Origin: Bacillota bacterium
GTDB taxonomy: Bacteria > Bacillota > Clostridia > Christensenellales > Aristaeellaceae
Assembly (NCBI GenBank): GCA_023392515.1
Contig: JAEVYX010000057.1
Coordinates: 62,001 to 126,000, forward strand
DNA length: 64,000 nt
Reading direction: 5' to 3'
Shown here: positions 41,361 through 50,412 of the stretch, in pieces
Numbering within the stretch: the stretch's first letter is position 1
How the letters are laid out: every line of letters starts with the position of its first letter
Translations under genes and position numbers: made by a program
Notes under the pieces: model-generated
Databases searched by the model: none
Seen by the model: only the letters and a program-made list of their open reading frames with translations
Told to the model about the DNA's origin: nothing

Positions 41361-42527
41361 ATGGGCAAACGGATGTTGGCGGGGATCCTACTGGCAGGCT
41401 GCCTGCTGCTTCCCCTTACGGGAATGGCACAAGAGGAGACCGATCAGGAAGAGGCTCTCGAGGTTTTTTCCGTATCGGCAAAAGCAGCCGTACTCATAGA
41501 CCAGCAAACGGGAATGGTGCTATATGCCCAAAATGAAACGTTGCCCTTGCCCATGGCCTCAACTACCAAGGTAATGACAGCGCTGTTGACCCTTGAATAT
41601 GGCAAACTTAACGAAGTTGTGACCACCGGAAAAAATGCCTTTGGGGTGCCCGGTACCAGCATTTACTTGGCTTTGGGGGAACAATTGACGCTGGAACAGA
41701 TGCTTTATGGCCTGATGCTGGCCAGCGGAAATGATGCAGCTGTAGCCATTGCGGAGCATATTGGCGGTTCGGTCGATGCGTTCTGCCAAAAGATGACCGA
41801 TCGGGCAGCGGAACTGGGCTGTAAAAACACGGTTTTCAAAACTCCTCATGGACTTCCAAATACGGTGCACCATACAACGGCCTACGATTTGGCTTTGATC
41901 GCCCGGGAGGCCATGAAGTACCCGCTGTTTCGCACCATCGTATCAAGTCAGCGGGGCTCCATCCCATGGCCCGGGCGGTCGTATGACCGGGTCCTGAACA
42001 ACAAAAATAAGCTGCTTTCCACCTATGAAGGGGCGACAGGCATAAAAACCGGATATACAAAAGCGGCCGGACGATGCCTGGTTTTTGGCGCTGTCCGCAA
42101 CGGCTTGGAGGTGGTGGGCGTTGTTTTGAACTGCCCCGACTGGTTTAATGAAGCGGCCCGGGTGATGGATTACGGTTTTGAAAATTATCAGCATGTGACC
42201 ATATTGCGGGACGGGGAACAGGTTCGCACTTTGCCGGTGACAGACGGGGATAAGGAAGAAGTGGCGGTTCGATTAAGCGGCGATTTGTCTGTCACGCTAA
42301 ATAAGGACGCTTGGCCGGATTTGGAAATCTCATTGCCTGATTCGCTGCCTGCAGGGTTCTCAGAGGGGCAAGAGGTAGGACAGGCAAGCCTCAGCTATCA
42401 AGGGAAGGTGCTTTGCACACGGCCGCTGGTGGCAACACAGGAGGTTTCAGAACGCACGTTTCGATCCGGTATCAGAAGAATCCTTGAAAGCTGGTTCACC
42501 CATTCTCAGAACGTGGCTGCGCAATAG
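41361..42527 (+). CDS. D-alanyl-D-alanine carboxypeptidase (DacF-like)
   Basis: A 388-residue penicillin-binding protein type 5/6 enzyme that trims the terminal D-Ala from peptidoglycan stem peptides. Active-site motifs: S67-T-T-K70, SGNDAA (about 125) and KTG in GIKTGYTK (about 227). Residues 5-23 are a signal peptide ending GMA-QE; the last 20 residues include an amphipathic helix expected to hold it on the membrane. AAGGAGG precedes the ATG. In sporulating Bacillus, dacF plays in cortex formation, and the ytfJ neighbour fits that. Confidence 0.92.
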   Translation: MGKRMLAGILLAGCLLLPLTGMAQEETDQEEALEVFSVSAKAAVLIDQQTGMVLYAQNETLPLPMASTTKVMTALLTLEYGKLNEVVTTGKNAFGVPGTSIYLALGEQLTLEQMLYGLMLASGNDAAVAIAEHIGGSVDAFCQKMTDRAAELGCKNTVFKTPHGLPNTVHHTTAYDLALIAREAMKYPLFRTIVSSQRGSIPWPGRSYDRVLNNKNKLLSTYEGATGIKTGYTKAAGRCLVFGAVRNGLEVVGVVLNCPDWFNEAARVMDYGFENYQHVTILRDGEQVRTLPVTDGDKEEVAVRLSGDLSVTLNKDAWPDLEISLPDSLPAGFSEGQEVGQASLSYQGKVLCTRPLVATQEVSERTFRSGIRRILESWFTHSQNVAAQ

Positions 42528-42625
42528 CCCTACAGCAGTATTCTTCGCCGGTTTCTTTTGCTTATTGACCCTTGTTTGGTACCGGCTGATACGAAAATAT
42601 TGGTAATAGACAGCATATGATCCCC

Positions 42626-42670
42626 AAAACCTGCTTTTCGATAATTCGAGAGGCAGGCTTTTCTATTTTT
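42626..42670 (+). terminator. Terminator of the ytfJ-dac unit
   Basis: AACCTGC pairs imperfectly with GCAGGCTT with an inner TCGA/TCGA stem, followed by TTCTATTTTTTT. Confidence 0.6.
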
Positions 42671-42681
42671 TTTGATACCAG

Positions 42682-42718
42682 TTGACACATAATACTATGC
42701 GATGTATAATACTATGCG
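42682..42718 (+). promoter_or_regulatory. Consensus promoter with repeated operator
   Basis: TTGACA (42682-42687), 17-base spacer, TATAAT (42705-42710). A 13-bp direct repeat, ATAATACTATGCG, occurs at 42689-42701 and 42706-42718, covering the spacer and the -10. It is the likely binding site of the PadR repressor encoded next. Confidence 0.75.
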
Positions 42719-42733
42719 TCGGGAGGTGACTAC

Positions 42734-43045
42734 GTGGATGTCCAGCTAAAAAGAGGGTTGATTGAGGTCTGCATCCTTTCCCTGCTTGTAAAACAGGACT
42801 CCTATGGCTATCAGCTCATCAAGGACATCTCCACCGTCATAGAGATATCCGAGTCCACGCTGTATCCCATTTTGAGACGTCTGGAAAGTGCTGACTGCCT
42901 GCGAATTTATGCAAGGGAGCATAATGGCCGGCTGAGAAAGTACTATGCTATAACCAAAACGGGACAGGAGCGCATTGAGGAATTTTTGGCCGACTGGACT
43001 GATGTAATGCGGGCGTATGATTTTATTAGGGGGGAGCGGCCATGA
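42734..43045 (+). CDS. PadR family transcriptional regulator
   Basis: A 103-residue winged-helix repressor. Text typical of the family: EVCILSLLVKQDSYGYQLIKDI, ESTLYPILRRLES and REHNGRLRKYYAIT. Start is GTG with GGGAGG upstream. It heads the PadR-DUF1700-DUF4097 operon with overlapping starts, and a repeat in its own promoter suggests autoregulation. Known relatives respond to phenolics or cell-envelope drugs; no signal is evident here. Confidence 0.93.
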   Translation: MDVQLKRGLIEVCILSLLVKQDSYGYQLIKDISTVIEISESTLYPILRRLESADCLRIYAREHNGRLRKYYAITKTGQERIEEFLADWTDVMRAYDFIRGERP

Positions 43046-43623
43046 CACGGGAACAGTTTTGTGAGCGGCTGCGGCAGTCACTGTTGGGTCTTCCACAAGT
43101 GGAAATTTCCAAAACGCTCAATTATTATGCGGAGATCATCGATGACCGCATGGAAGAAGGAATGTCCGAAGATGCAGCCGTCGCCGGAATGGAGCCGGTA
43201 GATATGATTGCTGCACGGGTCATGGCAGACCATCAAAGCAGCATGCCGCCCAAAAGAAGCCTGTCAGGCCTGCAGATTACGCTTATTCTTCTGGGCTTTC
43301 CGCTGTGGTTTCCTTTGATGGTGGTAGCAGCCTGCCTGGGTGTGGTGATTCTGGCACTTATGTGGGTGATCGTGCTTGCTGTCTGGGGAATTTGCCTGGG
43401 TCTGTTTGCAGGCGGAGTGGCAGCAATTTTAAATCCGGGATTTGTAGCAGTTCAGGCCGGAGACATGAATACAATGCTGCGTATCGGGATGAGCCTTGCA
43501 GCCGTAGGCCTTTCCGTGTTTGTGTTCTATGGCGCCAGGGGGGCGGTTGCATTGGCAGCCGGGGCTACGGAAAGCTTGGCAAAGGGTATTAAGGGAGTAT
43601 TGATGAAAAGGGGAGGGCAGTAA
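43042..43623 (+). CDS. DUF1700 membrane protein
   Basis: A 193-residue protein. Residues 1-60 form the DUF1700 helical domain (LPQVEISKTLNYYAEIIDDRMEEG is its hallmark, shown in parts). Three to four hydrophobic helices follow (LQITLILLGFPLWFPLMVVAA and later segments). The family is regularly encoded between a PadR repressor and a DUF4097 protein, as here, and is taken to be part of an envelope-stress system. ATGA overlap with the PadR gene. Confidence 0.88.
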   Translation: MTREQFCERLRQSLLGLPQVEISKTLNYYAEIIDDRMEEGMSEDAAVAGMEPVDMIAARVMADHQSSMPPKRSLSGLQITLILLGFPLWFPLMVVAACLGVVILALMWVIVLAVWGICLGLFAGGVAAILNPGFVAVQAGDMNTMLRIGMSLAAVGLSVFVFYGARGAVALAAGATESLAKGIKGVLMKRGGQ

Positions 43624-43624
43624 C

Positions 43625-44506
43625 ATGCAAAAAAAGATTCTGCTGGTGGCAGGAGCAGTCGTAACGCTGGGTCTCATTTTATGCTTTGCCAGTTTCGCGT
43701 CCGTTGGGTTTTCGGTAAGCGGATTTGCAGCCCAGGAAGATGCCTATGTGGAAAAAACATATACGGCTTCCGTGAATGACGTTCAAAAGGTATGGGTGGA
43801 CGCAAGCAACATGCCCATTACGGTAGTGCCTGTCAAGGGCAATGAGATTGCGGTAACGTATTTTACAAGCGAAAAGGATCCTTATGAAGCCGCTTTCGAA
43901 AATGGTGTGCTTTCCGTAAAGCGCAAGAACATGGGCTGGTTTCAAAGCTCAAACTTTTCCTTGTTTGGCTCATTGCACATGGCAAATTTGCATATTCAGA
44001 TAGACGTTCCCGAGGCGTATGCGGGAGATTTCCAACTGGTTACATCCAATGGAAGGATAAGCGTTACAGACCTTGCAAATATTACGGACGTCACGGTGAA
44101 TACTTCCAACGCATCGGTGCAAATGGAGAACCTGGCTGCGGAGCAGATCAGCATTGATACTTCCAATGGCGCCGTTTCCCTGACGAGGATAAACGTTCTA
44201 AAGCAGACGCGCGTTGATACTTCCAACGGTGCAATTGCGGCAAAACAGGTAATTTCCCGCGACGGGATTTACCTTCATACATCCAACGGATCTATCGGTG
44301 TAGAAGAGGTGGAGGCGCCGGTCATCGAACTGCGCTCCTCCAATGCCAGGATTACGGGGACAGTATCAGGTTTGCGGGAGGATTATTCAGTAAGCGCCAG
44401 CACATCCAATGGCGATAATAACCTGCAGTCCGGCGGCACAGGTGATAAGCGTTTGACGGTGGACACTTCCAACGGAAGCATTCAAATCGGGTTCAATGGA
44501 AAGTAA
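43625..44506 (+). CDS. DUF4097 family beta-strand repeat protein
   Basis: A 293-residue membrane-anchored protein. Residues 5-25 are one helix. From about 137 the sequence is a run of degenerate repeats, each about 22 residues and each carrying TSNG or a close variant (TSNGRI, TSNASV, TSNGAV, TSNGAI, TSNGSI, SSNARI, TSNGDN, TSNGSI), which predicts a stacked beta-solenoid outside the cell. It ends the PadR operon. Known relatives are surface proteins with no established enzyme role. Confidence 0.88.
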   Translation: MQKKILLVAGAVVTLGLILCFASFASVGFSVSGFAAQEDAYVEKTYTASVNDVQKVWVDASNMPITVVPVKGNEIAVTYFTSEKDPYEAAFENGVLSVKRKNMGWFQSSNFSLFGSLHMANLHIQIDVPEAYAGDFQLVTSNGRISVTDLANITDVTVNTSNASVQMENLAAEQISIDTSNGAVSLTRINVLKQTRVDTSNGAIAAKQVISRDGIYLHTSNGSIGVEEVEAPVIELRSSNARITGTVSGLREDYSVSASTSNGDNNLQSGGTGDKRLTVDTSNGSIQIGFNGK

Positions 44507-44520
44507 TAATGGCTATCTGC

Positions 44521-44554
44521 AAGGCTCTGCCGGAATACGGCGGAGCCTTGTTTA
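44521..44554 (+). terminator. Terminator of the PadR operon
   Basis: AAGGCTCTGCCG pairs with CGGCGGAGCCTT around GAATA, followed by GTTTAAATT. Confidence 0.75.
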
Positions 44555-44726
44555 AATTGCAGGGAAATGGGAAAACTTGCGGCGAGATGATTCGCTGATT
44601 TAGCCACAACATGCTGTATGCCGGTCTTGTAATTTGTCGGATTTTTTGGTATGCTGACCCTTGTATGGCAAAGGCTTAACCTGTTCTGTCATAAAAGTAT
44701 CCCATGCCCCAGTAAGGAGAAACTGC

Positions 44727-45284
44727 ATGCTTTTAATCCAGCCAATGGAGCAGACGACGGCCGCTTTGTATAACCAGGTGGATAACCGGTATCTAGTGGG
44801 TGAAATGGCTGCCGTTCGGGTGGCACGTTCCGGGTTTACCCTGGAATTTGCACCGCTGAACAAGGCAGAATGGCATTTTAACCCGCTAGGCGCGCCCTTT
44901 GATTCTTCGGAACTTGTTGACCGTAAAGATGCGGTATGTTTTTTTGCTTTTTTGGATGGACAGCTCGCCGGGCAGGCGGTGGTTTCACGTCATTTTCATC
45001 AACTGGCTATGCTTTGGGACATTCGGGTAGATGTGCGCAGCCGCAGGAACGGCGTGGGACGGATGCTGATTCAGGCCTGCAGGGATTGGGCCGTGCTCTT
45101 GGGGCTGAAGGGCATAATGGTGGAAACAAGGGATACCAATCCGGCTGCCTGTCAATTCTTTCAAAGCTGCGGGTTTATACTGGGCGGCGTGGACCGAATG
45201 CTCTATGCGGCTGATGCAGAGCAAATGCAAAAGCCTCCAGCGATGAGAGACTGCGCCCTCTTTTTTTATTCATCCTTCGAGTGA
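44727..45284 (+). CDS. GNAT family N-acetyltransferase
   Basis: A 185-residue GNAT protein. The acetyl-CoA motif is RRNGVGRML near residue 110, followed by GLKGIMVETRDTNPAACQFF and YGFILGG-like text. ATG at 44727 with AAGGAG about 8 bases upstream. It sits 28 bases upstream of rluB and probably shares its transcript. The acceptor is unknown. Confidence 0.85.
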   Translation: MLLIQPMEQTTAALYNQVDNRYLVGEMAAVRVARSGFTLEFAPLNKAEWHFNPLGAPFDSSELVDRKDAVCFFAFLDGQLAGQAVVSRHFHQLAMLWDIRVDVRSRRNGVGRMLIQACRDWAVLLGLKGIMVETRDTNPAACQFFQSCGFILGGVDRMLYAADAEQMQKPPAMRDCALFFYSSFE

Positions 45285-45312
45285 CGCGTTGTACGATGGA
45301 AAGGAAACTCCT

Positions 45313-46017
45313 ATGCGTTTGCAAAAGTATTTGGCCCAATGTGGCGTAGCTTCCCGCAGGGCGGCAGAGAAGATGATACAGGAAGGCCGCATAACGGTAA
45401 ATGGACAGGTCATTTCTGAAATGGGAACCCAGGTGGAAGCGGGTGACGAGGTGCTTGTAGACGGAAACCCCGTCAGCCAGGAGGAGGAAAAGCATTATTT
45501 GCTTTACCATAAGCCCATGGGAGAAGTGACGACTGTATCCGATCCCGAGGGGCGCCCCACTGTGCTGGACAAGTTTCGGGAATATCCCGTACGCCTGTAC
45601 CCGGTAGGACGGCTGGATTTTGACAGCGAAGGGCTGCTCCTGCTCACAAATGACGGGGACTTGGCCCAAAGCATGCTCCACCCCAGCCGGGAGGTGGAAA
45701 AAGTATATTTGGCAAAGGTCTCAAACCAGCTATCCCCGGAAGCTGTTCTCAAATTGAGAGATGGGGTTTGGCTGGGTGGGAGGAAAACGGCTCCTGCGAA
45801 AATCCGGGTACTGAAATTTGATGCTTTTTCCACATCGGTGCTGGCAACCATACATGAAGGGCGGAACCGGCAGGTGCGCCGCATGTTTGAAGCGGTGGGA
45901 CATCAAGTGGTGCTGCTGAAAAGAGTGCAGTTTGGCCCAATAAAGTTGGGAGAATTGGAAAGAGGACAGTGGCGGCACCTTACCGGTGAGGAAGTTGAAA
46001 AGCTGAAGAAGCTGTAA
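45313..46017 (+). CDS. rluB: Pseudouridine synthase RluB type
   Basis: A 234-residue enzyme that makes pseudouridine in 23S rRNA (helix 89, about U2605 in E. coli numbering). It has an S4 RNA-binding domain at the start (MRLQKYLAQCGVASRRAAE) and the catalytic GRLDFDSEGLLLLTNDG loop with its Asp. ATG at 45313 with AAAGGAA upstream. It precedes the tRNA methyltransferase mnmM by 9 bases. Confidence 0.92.
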   Translation: MRLQKYLAQCGVASRRAAEKMIQEGRITVNGQVISEMGTQVEAGDEVLVDGNPVSQEEEKHYLLYHKPMGEVTTVSDPEGRPTVLDKFREYPVRLYPVGRLDFDSEGLLLLTNDGDLAQSMLHPSREVEKVYLAKVSNQLSPEAVLKLRDGVWLGGRKTAPAKIRVLKFDAFSTSVLATIHEGRNRQVRRMFEAVGHQVVLLKRVQFGPIKLGELERGQWRHLTGEEVEKLKKL

Positions 46018-46026
46018 GAGGAAGAA

Positions 46027-46596
46027 ATGGCTTATCTTTTGAGGAGCGCACGCTATTTGGCTGCAGAGTGCCAGCAGCAGGTTTTGATGCCGGGAGATCG
46101 CGTAATTGATGCCACCATGGGCAACGGCCAGGACACTTGTGCCTTGGCCAAGTGGGTAGGGGATACGGGTCGGGTATTCGCCTTTGATATCCAGGCGGAT
46201 GCGGTGGAGCATACCAGACAAAAGCTTTTGGAAGCTGGGCTGTTGGATCGCTGTGTGCTGAATCACTTGGGCCATGAGCACATCAGTGAAATGGTACACG
46301 AGCCGATAAAAGCCGCAGTCTTTAATCTGGGCTGGCTTCCTGGCGGAAACAAAACGGTCACGACGACCTGGGATACGACCATCAAAGGGATTGAGGCTTG
46401 TCTATCCCTGCTTGTACCCGGCGGGGTTTGCACCATATGTGCTTATCCAGGCCACACGGAGGGCAATCGTGAACTCCAGGCGCTTACAAATTATGCCGCA
46501 TTTTTACGCCCCCAGGATTTTACCATATTGCATCAGCATTTTCTTAATGCGGGTGCAGGAGCTCCCGAGTGTTTCATCCTGCAGAAACAGCTTTAA
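46027..46596 (+). CDS. mnmM: tRNA methyltransferase MnmM (YtqB)
   Basis: A 189-residue SAM-dependent methyltransferase. The SAM loop DATMGNGQDT (about residue 31) and FDIQADAVEHT match YtqB/MnmM, which converts nm5(s2)U34 to mnm5(s2)U34 in tRNA. It ends with APECFILQKQL, a typical tail. It lies 9 bases after rluB, in an RNA-modification operon. A weak terminator follows at 46599. Confidence 0.88.
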   Translation: MAYLLRSARYLAAECQQQVLMPGDRVIDATMGNGQDTCALAKWVGDTGRVFAFDIQADAVEHTRQKLLEAGLLDRCVLNHLGHEHISEMVHEPIKAAVFNLGWLPGGNKTVTTTWDTTIKGIEACLSLLVPGGVCTICAYPGHTEGNRELQALTNYAAFLRPQDFTILHQHFLNAGAGAPECFILQKQL

Positions 46597-46598
46597 AC

Positions 46599-46628
46599 AC
46601 CGGCCTGTCTTCATGACGGGCTGTTTTT
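46599..46628 (+). terminator. Terminator of the rluB-mnmM unit
   Basis: CCTGTC-ttcat-GACGGG with outer weak pairs, followed by CTGTTTTTAT. Confidence 0.55.
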
Positions 46629-46787
46629 ATAGGAGAAATGTAAAGGTCGTTAAAATATAGTCAAAAAAAATTTTAAATTTGACAGGAAATAGGGAAGAAA
46701 CGGAGAATAATAGAATTAGGGTTAGATTTGAACCTTATCTTTTTACTCTGTTTTAGGATATTATGAACCCAGGGAAGGAGTTTAGGC

Positions 46788-48272
46788 ATGAGCAACATCC
46801 AAGACCTATCGATGGCGCTTAAAAAGAAGCAAGCTGTTCTAAAAGGGGATGCATCCCGCATCGAAAAGCAACGGGCAGCCGGGAAGTTGACTGCACGCGA
46901 GCGTATCACAAAACTATTGGATCAGGGCAGTTTTGTTGAGCTGGACACGCTGGTTTCCCAAAATGAGGAGGGCGCAGGGGTTGTAACGGGCTATGGCACC
47001 ATTCAGGACCGGCCCGTGTATCTGTTTGCCCAAGACTACACGGTACATGGCGGGGCCATGGGGGATATGCAGGCAAAGAAAATTCTCAAAGTGCTGGACT
47101 TGGCGCAGAAGACTGGCGCGCCGGTGATTGCACTGTTGGATAGTGCAGGCGTATTGCTGGAGGAAGGCGCTAAGGCCATGGATGCCTATGCCAGAATTTA
47201 TGCCAAGCTTGCCAGGCTTAGTGGGGTCAGCCCCATCCTTTCTCTGGTACTAGGCCCCTGCGTAGGCGGTGCGGCGCTCATTACCCAGTTGGCTGATTTC
47301 AGCATTATGGCTAAAGACGTTGGGGAAATGATGGTTTATGGTCCCCAGGTGTTTTCAGCTGCTACTGGAAAAGAGTACACAGGCAAAACTTTGGGCGGTG
47401 CAGATAAAATGGCGGCCCAGGGCGGCGTCTCACTCGTGACTGATAATGAGGATGCAGCCTTCTCCTTGGTTGCTTCCTTATTGGATCTCCTTCCCGGCTG
47501 CAATGCGGAGGATGCTCCCATTGTGGATACGGATGACATGAACCGTCTAATGCCTGTAGTTGATGCGGTCGAGTCCGGCGCACTGTTGGCTGCCCTGCTG
47601 GATGGCGGAAGCTTCATTGAGCTCTTTGCCGACTATGCCAAATCCATCCGGGTTGTCTTGGGCCGCTTGGGTGGGCGTACGGTTGGGGTGGTTTGCAGCA
47701 ATGCCAAGGAGGACGAAGGACGTTTGAATGCCGGCGCGTGTGCCAAGGCTGCCCGCTTCGTTCGCTTTTGCGATTGCTACAGCCTGCCGGTAGTGAGCTT
47801 GATTCATTCTGCCGGCCTTGCCTTGCCGGAAGAAAAAGCGCAGTCTGCGCTGATGATTTCTGCCTCGCAGCTTTTGTATGCCTATGCCGAAGCCACCTGC
47901 CCCAAGGTATCCGTTGTGGTGGGAAATGCTATTGGCCAAAGCTATGTGGCCATGGGCGGCAAAGCCAATGCCGATGTGGCATATGCATGGCCTGGCGCGG
48001 TAATATCCGCCCTTTCACCGGAAGCTGCGGTGTTGGTCCTACATAAAAAGGAGCTTGCCGAAGGAACGGAGCCTGCCCTGGAAGCCCGGGAAAAGCTGGT
48101 CAAGGAGTATGCCGCCCAGGTTGCGGACGGGATTCAGGCAGCGAAAGACGGTATCCTGGACGACGTGGTTGAGCCTTCCCAAACCCGTAAGATGCTCATT
48201 GCCGCCCTTGAAATGCTGGCCTCAAAGCGGGATTCCAACCCGCCCAAAAAGCACGGCAACCTGCCGTTGTAA
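46788..48272 (+). CDS. mmdA: Acyl-CoA carboxyltransferase subunit (MmdA/12S-like)
   Basis: A 494-residue carboxyltransferase of the propionyl-CoA/methylmalonyl-CoA type. It reads KLTARERITKLLDQGSFVELD at the start, and the acyl-CoA oxyanion region VLGPCVGGAALITQLADF and GGADKMAAQGGVSL follow; two crotonase-like halves are present. It moves a carboxyl group between an acyl-CoA and the biotin carrier. In sodium pumps it is the decarboxylating alpha subunit (MmdA). It heads an operon with OadG, a biotin carrier, OadB and an OadA-like subunit, preceded by GGAAGGAG. Confidence 0.9.
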   Translation: MSNIQDLSMALKKKQAVLKGDASRIEKQRAAGKLTARERITKLLDQGSFVELDTLVSQNEEGAGVVTGYGTIQDRPVYLFAQDYTVHGGAMGDMQAKKILKVLDLAQKTGAPVIALLDSAGVLLEEGAKAMDAYARIYAKLARLSGVSPILSLVLGPCVGGAALITQLADFSIMAKDVGEMMVYGPQVFSAATGKEYTGKTLGGADKMAAQGGVSLVTDNEDAAFSLVASLLDLLPGCNAEDAPIVDTDDMNRLMPVVDAVESGALLAALLDGGSFIELFADYAKSIRVVLGRLGGRTVGVVCSNAKEDEGRLNAGACAKAARFVRFCDCYSLPVVSLIHSAGLALPEEKAQSALMISASQLLYAYAEATCPKVSVVVGNAIGQSYVAMGGKANADVAYAWPGAVISALSPEAAVLVLHKKELAEGTEPALEAREKLVKEYAAQVADGIQAAKDGILDDVVEPSQTRKMLIAALEMLASKRDSNPPKKHGNLPL

Positions 48273-48289
48273 GAAGGGATGGGTGGAAC

Positions 48290-48655
48290 ATGGATAAGTT
48301 GATCTTTGGCCTTTCCGTCACTGTGGTAGGAATGCTGATTGTTTTTGCCGGCCTGGTGATTTTGATTGGCTGTATCAAGATCCTAAAAGCATTGTCTTTT
48401 GAAGGCAAAAAGAAAGCACCTCAGGCCGCAAAGACTGAGATAAAAGAAGAACCCGCTAAAGCCGAAGCTTCGCTGGCAGCCGCAGTTGCAGTGCAGCCCA
48501 GCGAGCAGGAGCAGATCATTGCCGTCCTCACCGCCGCAATTGCTGCCGTGTGGGAAGGCGAAGGCGGATTTCAGGTGCGTAGAGTGCGCCGTATTCAGGG
48601 AAGTCCCGCATGGCAAAGAGCCGGCCGGGAAGAACAGATTTATAGCCGTATGTAA
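48290..48655 (+). CDS. oadG: OadG family subunit of a Na+ decarboxylase
   Basis: A 121-residue gamma-type subunit with one N-terminal membrane helix (LIFGLSVTVVGMLIVFAGLV), a charged Ala-Glu linker and a C-terminal IAAVWEGEGGFQVRRV segment typical of OadG/MmdD. It stabilises the complex and links the carboxyltransferase to the membrane part. It lies 17 bases after mmdA. Confidence 0.85.
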   Translation: MDKLIFGLSVTVVGMLIVFAGLVILIGCIKILKALSFEGKKKAPQAAKTEIKEEPAKAEASLAAAVAVQPSEQEQIIAVLTAAIAAVWEGEGGFQVRRVRRIQGSPAWQRAGREEQIYSRM

Positions 48656-48680
48656 TATAAGCTGACAGGAGGATTTTCTC

Positions 48681-49085
48681 ATGCGCAAGTTCATGATTAC
48701 CGTCAATGGTGTCTCCTATGAAGTGGAAGTAGAAGAAGTAGGCGCCGGTGCGGCTGCACCTGTTGCCCGTCCTGCGGTGGCCGCACCCGTTGCGGCAGCT
48801 CCGGCTCCCGTAGCAGCACCTGCTCCCGCAGCGGCAGCTCCCGCTGCGCCCAAGGCAGCGCCTGTGGCCGGCGGCACATTGATTAAGGCCCCCATGCCCG
48901 GCACTGTATTGGATGTAAAAGTTAAGGCGGGCAGTGCTGTGAAAAAGGGCGATGTGCTTTTGATTCTGGAAGCCATGAAAATGGAAAATGAGATCATGGC
49001 ACCTAACGATGGTACCGTGGCCCAGATTCCTGTGGCCAAAGGCGCCAGCGTGAACTCCGGGGATACGCTTATCGTGCTGTCGTAA
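48681..49085 (+). CDS. Biotin carrier protein of the decarboxylase
   Basis: A 134-residue biotin acceptor protein. Biotin is expected on the Lys of EAMKMENEI (about residue 100). Residues 28-62 form an Ala-Pro linker (APVAAAPAPVAAPAPA-type) that lets the arm swing. It passes carboxyl groups between the two transferase subunits and the membrane decarboxylase OadB. Ribosome site AGGAGG lies upstream. Confidence 0.95.
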   Translation: MRKFMITVNGVSYEVEVEEVGAGAAAPVARPAVAAPVAAAPAPVAAPAPAAAAPAAPKAAPVAGGTLIKAPMPGTVLDVKVKAGSAVKKGDVLLILEAMKMENEIMAPNDGTVAQIPVAKGASVNSGDTLIVLS

Positions 49086-49115
49086 CGGAACTACAGGAAA
49101 GCGAGCTGACCATCC

Positions 49116-50351
49116 ATGCAACAATTGGATATACTGCAAACGCTGTCGGATTTGGCAGCGGATTCCGGGATTTCCAGCTTATTGGCAGATCCAAAACCGT
49201 TGATCATGATAGCTGTTGCCTGCTTGTTGATTTACTTGGCCATCGTCAAAAAGTTTGAGCCGCTGCTTTTGCTGCCTATTTCATTTGGTATGCTCCTAGC
49301 AAACCTGCCCTTGGCTGGTTTGATGGGAGAACCGGCTTATGAATATTTGACCGAGGCGATTCATAACGGGAAAAACGGCATTCCTGTAACGATGCCGGAC
49401 GGATCGACTTTATATCAATACCTGAAGTCCTCGGGAGGGTTGCTTTACTATTTGTACCAAGGTGTAAAGCTGGGCATTTATCCGCCCCTCATCTTCCTTG
49501 GGGTGGGCGCTATGACGGACTTCGGCCCCCTGATTGCCAATCCGAAATCACTTTTGTTGGGCGCTGCTGCGCAATTGGGTATCTTCGTCACCTTTATTGG
49601 TGCTCAACTGCTGGGCTTCAGCGCTGCTGAATCCGGATCTATTGGTATCATCGGCGGAGCAGATGGCCCGACGGCCATTTATCTGACAGGAAAACTGGCA
49701 CCGCATCTTTTGGGACCTATTGCCGTAGCAGCCTATAGCTATATGGCATTGGTTCCCGTAATTCAGCCGCCCATCATGAAGGCATTGACGACGAAAAAAG
49801 AGCGCATGATCGTCATGGAGCAATTGCGCCCGGTCAGCAAAAGAGAAAAAATTATTTTCCCCATCTTGGTGACCATCGTCGTATCCCTGCTTCTTCCTTC
49901 CGCAGCACCTTTGGTAGGCATGCTGATGCTTGGGAATCTTTTCAGGGAATCTTTTGTGGTTGACCGGCTAAATAAGACAGCCCAGAATGAATTGATGAAT
50001 ATTGTAACCATATTCCTGGGCGTAACGGTTGGAGCCACTGCCAATGCAGAGACATTCCTTGCGTGGGGAACAATCAAGATCATTGTTCTGGGCGTTGTTG
50101 CCTTCTCTATCGGCACAGCCGGTGGTGTATTGCTTGCAAAGCTAATGAACAAGATTTCCGGCGGTAAGATCAACCCCTTGATTGGCTCCGCAGGCGTTTC
50201 AGCCGTGCCTATGGCTGCCCGTGTTTCTCAGGTAGTGGGCCAGAAGGAAAACCCCTCAAACTTCCTGCTCATGCACGCTATGGGCCCCAATGTGGCCGGT
50301 GTTATAGGCTCAGCTATTGCTGCCGGTGTGCTTTTGAGCATGTTCGGCTAA
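49116..50351 (+). CDS. oadB: Na+-translocating decarboxylase beta subunit
   Basis: A 411-residue integral membrane protein with about nine helices. It splits carboxybiotin and exports Na+. The conserved site GIIGGADGPTAIYLTG and the later MALVPVIQPPIMKAL match OadB/MmdB. It follows the biotin carrier by 30 bases. Length matches the family. It gives the operon its energy-conserving function. Confidence 0.94.
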   Translation: MQQLDILQTLSDLAADSGISSLLADPKPLIMIAVACLLIYLAIVKKFEPLLLLPISFGMLLANLPLAGLMGEPAYEYLTEAIHNGKNGIPVTMPDGSTLYQYLKSSGGLLYYLYQGVKLGIYPPLIFLGVGAMTDFGPLIANPKSLLLGAAAQLGIFVTFIGAQLLGFSAAESGSIGIIGGADGPTAIYLTGKLAPHLLGPIAVAAYSYMALVPVIQPPIMKALTTKKERMIVMEQLRPVSKREKIIFPILVTIVVSLLLPSAAPLVGMLMLGNLFRESFVVDRLNKTAQNELMNIVTIFLGVTVGATANAETFLAWGTIKIIVLGVVAFSIGTAGGVLLAKLMNKISGGKINPLIGSAGVSAVPMAARVSQVVGQKENPSNFLLMHAMGPNVAGVIGSAIAAGVLLSMFG

Positions 50352-50412
50352 TTCATGAACCGAATGAAACGGCCTTTGGCCGAACTCAATCCCAGTAAAG
50401 GAGAACGCAAAT

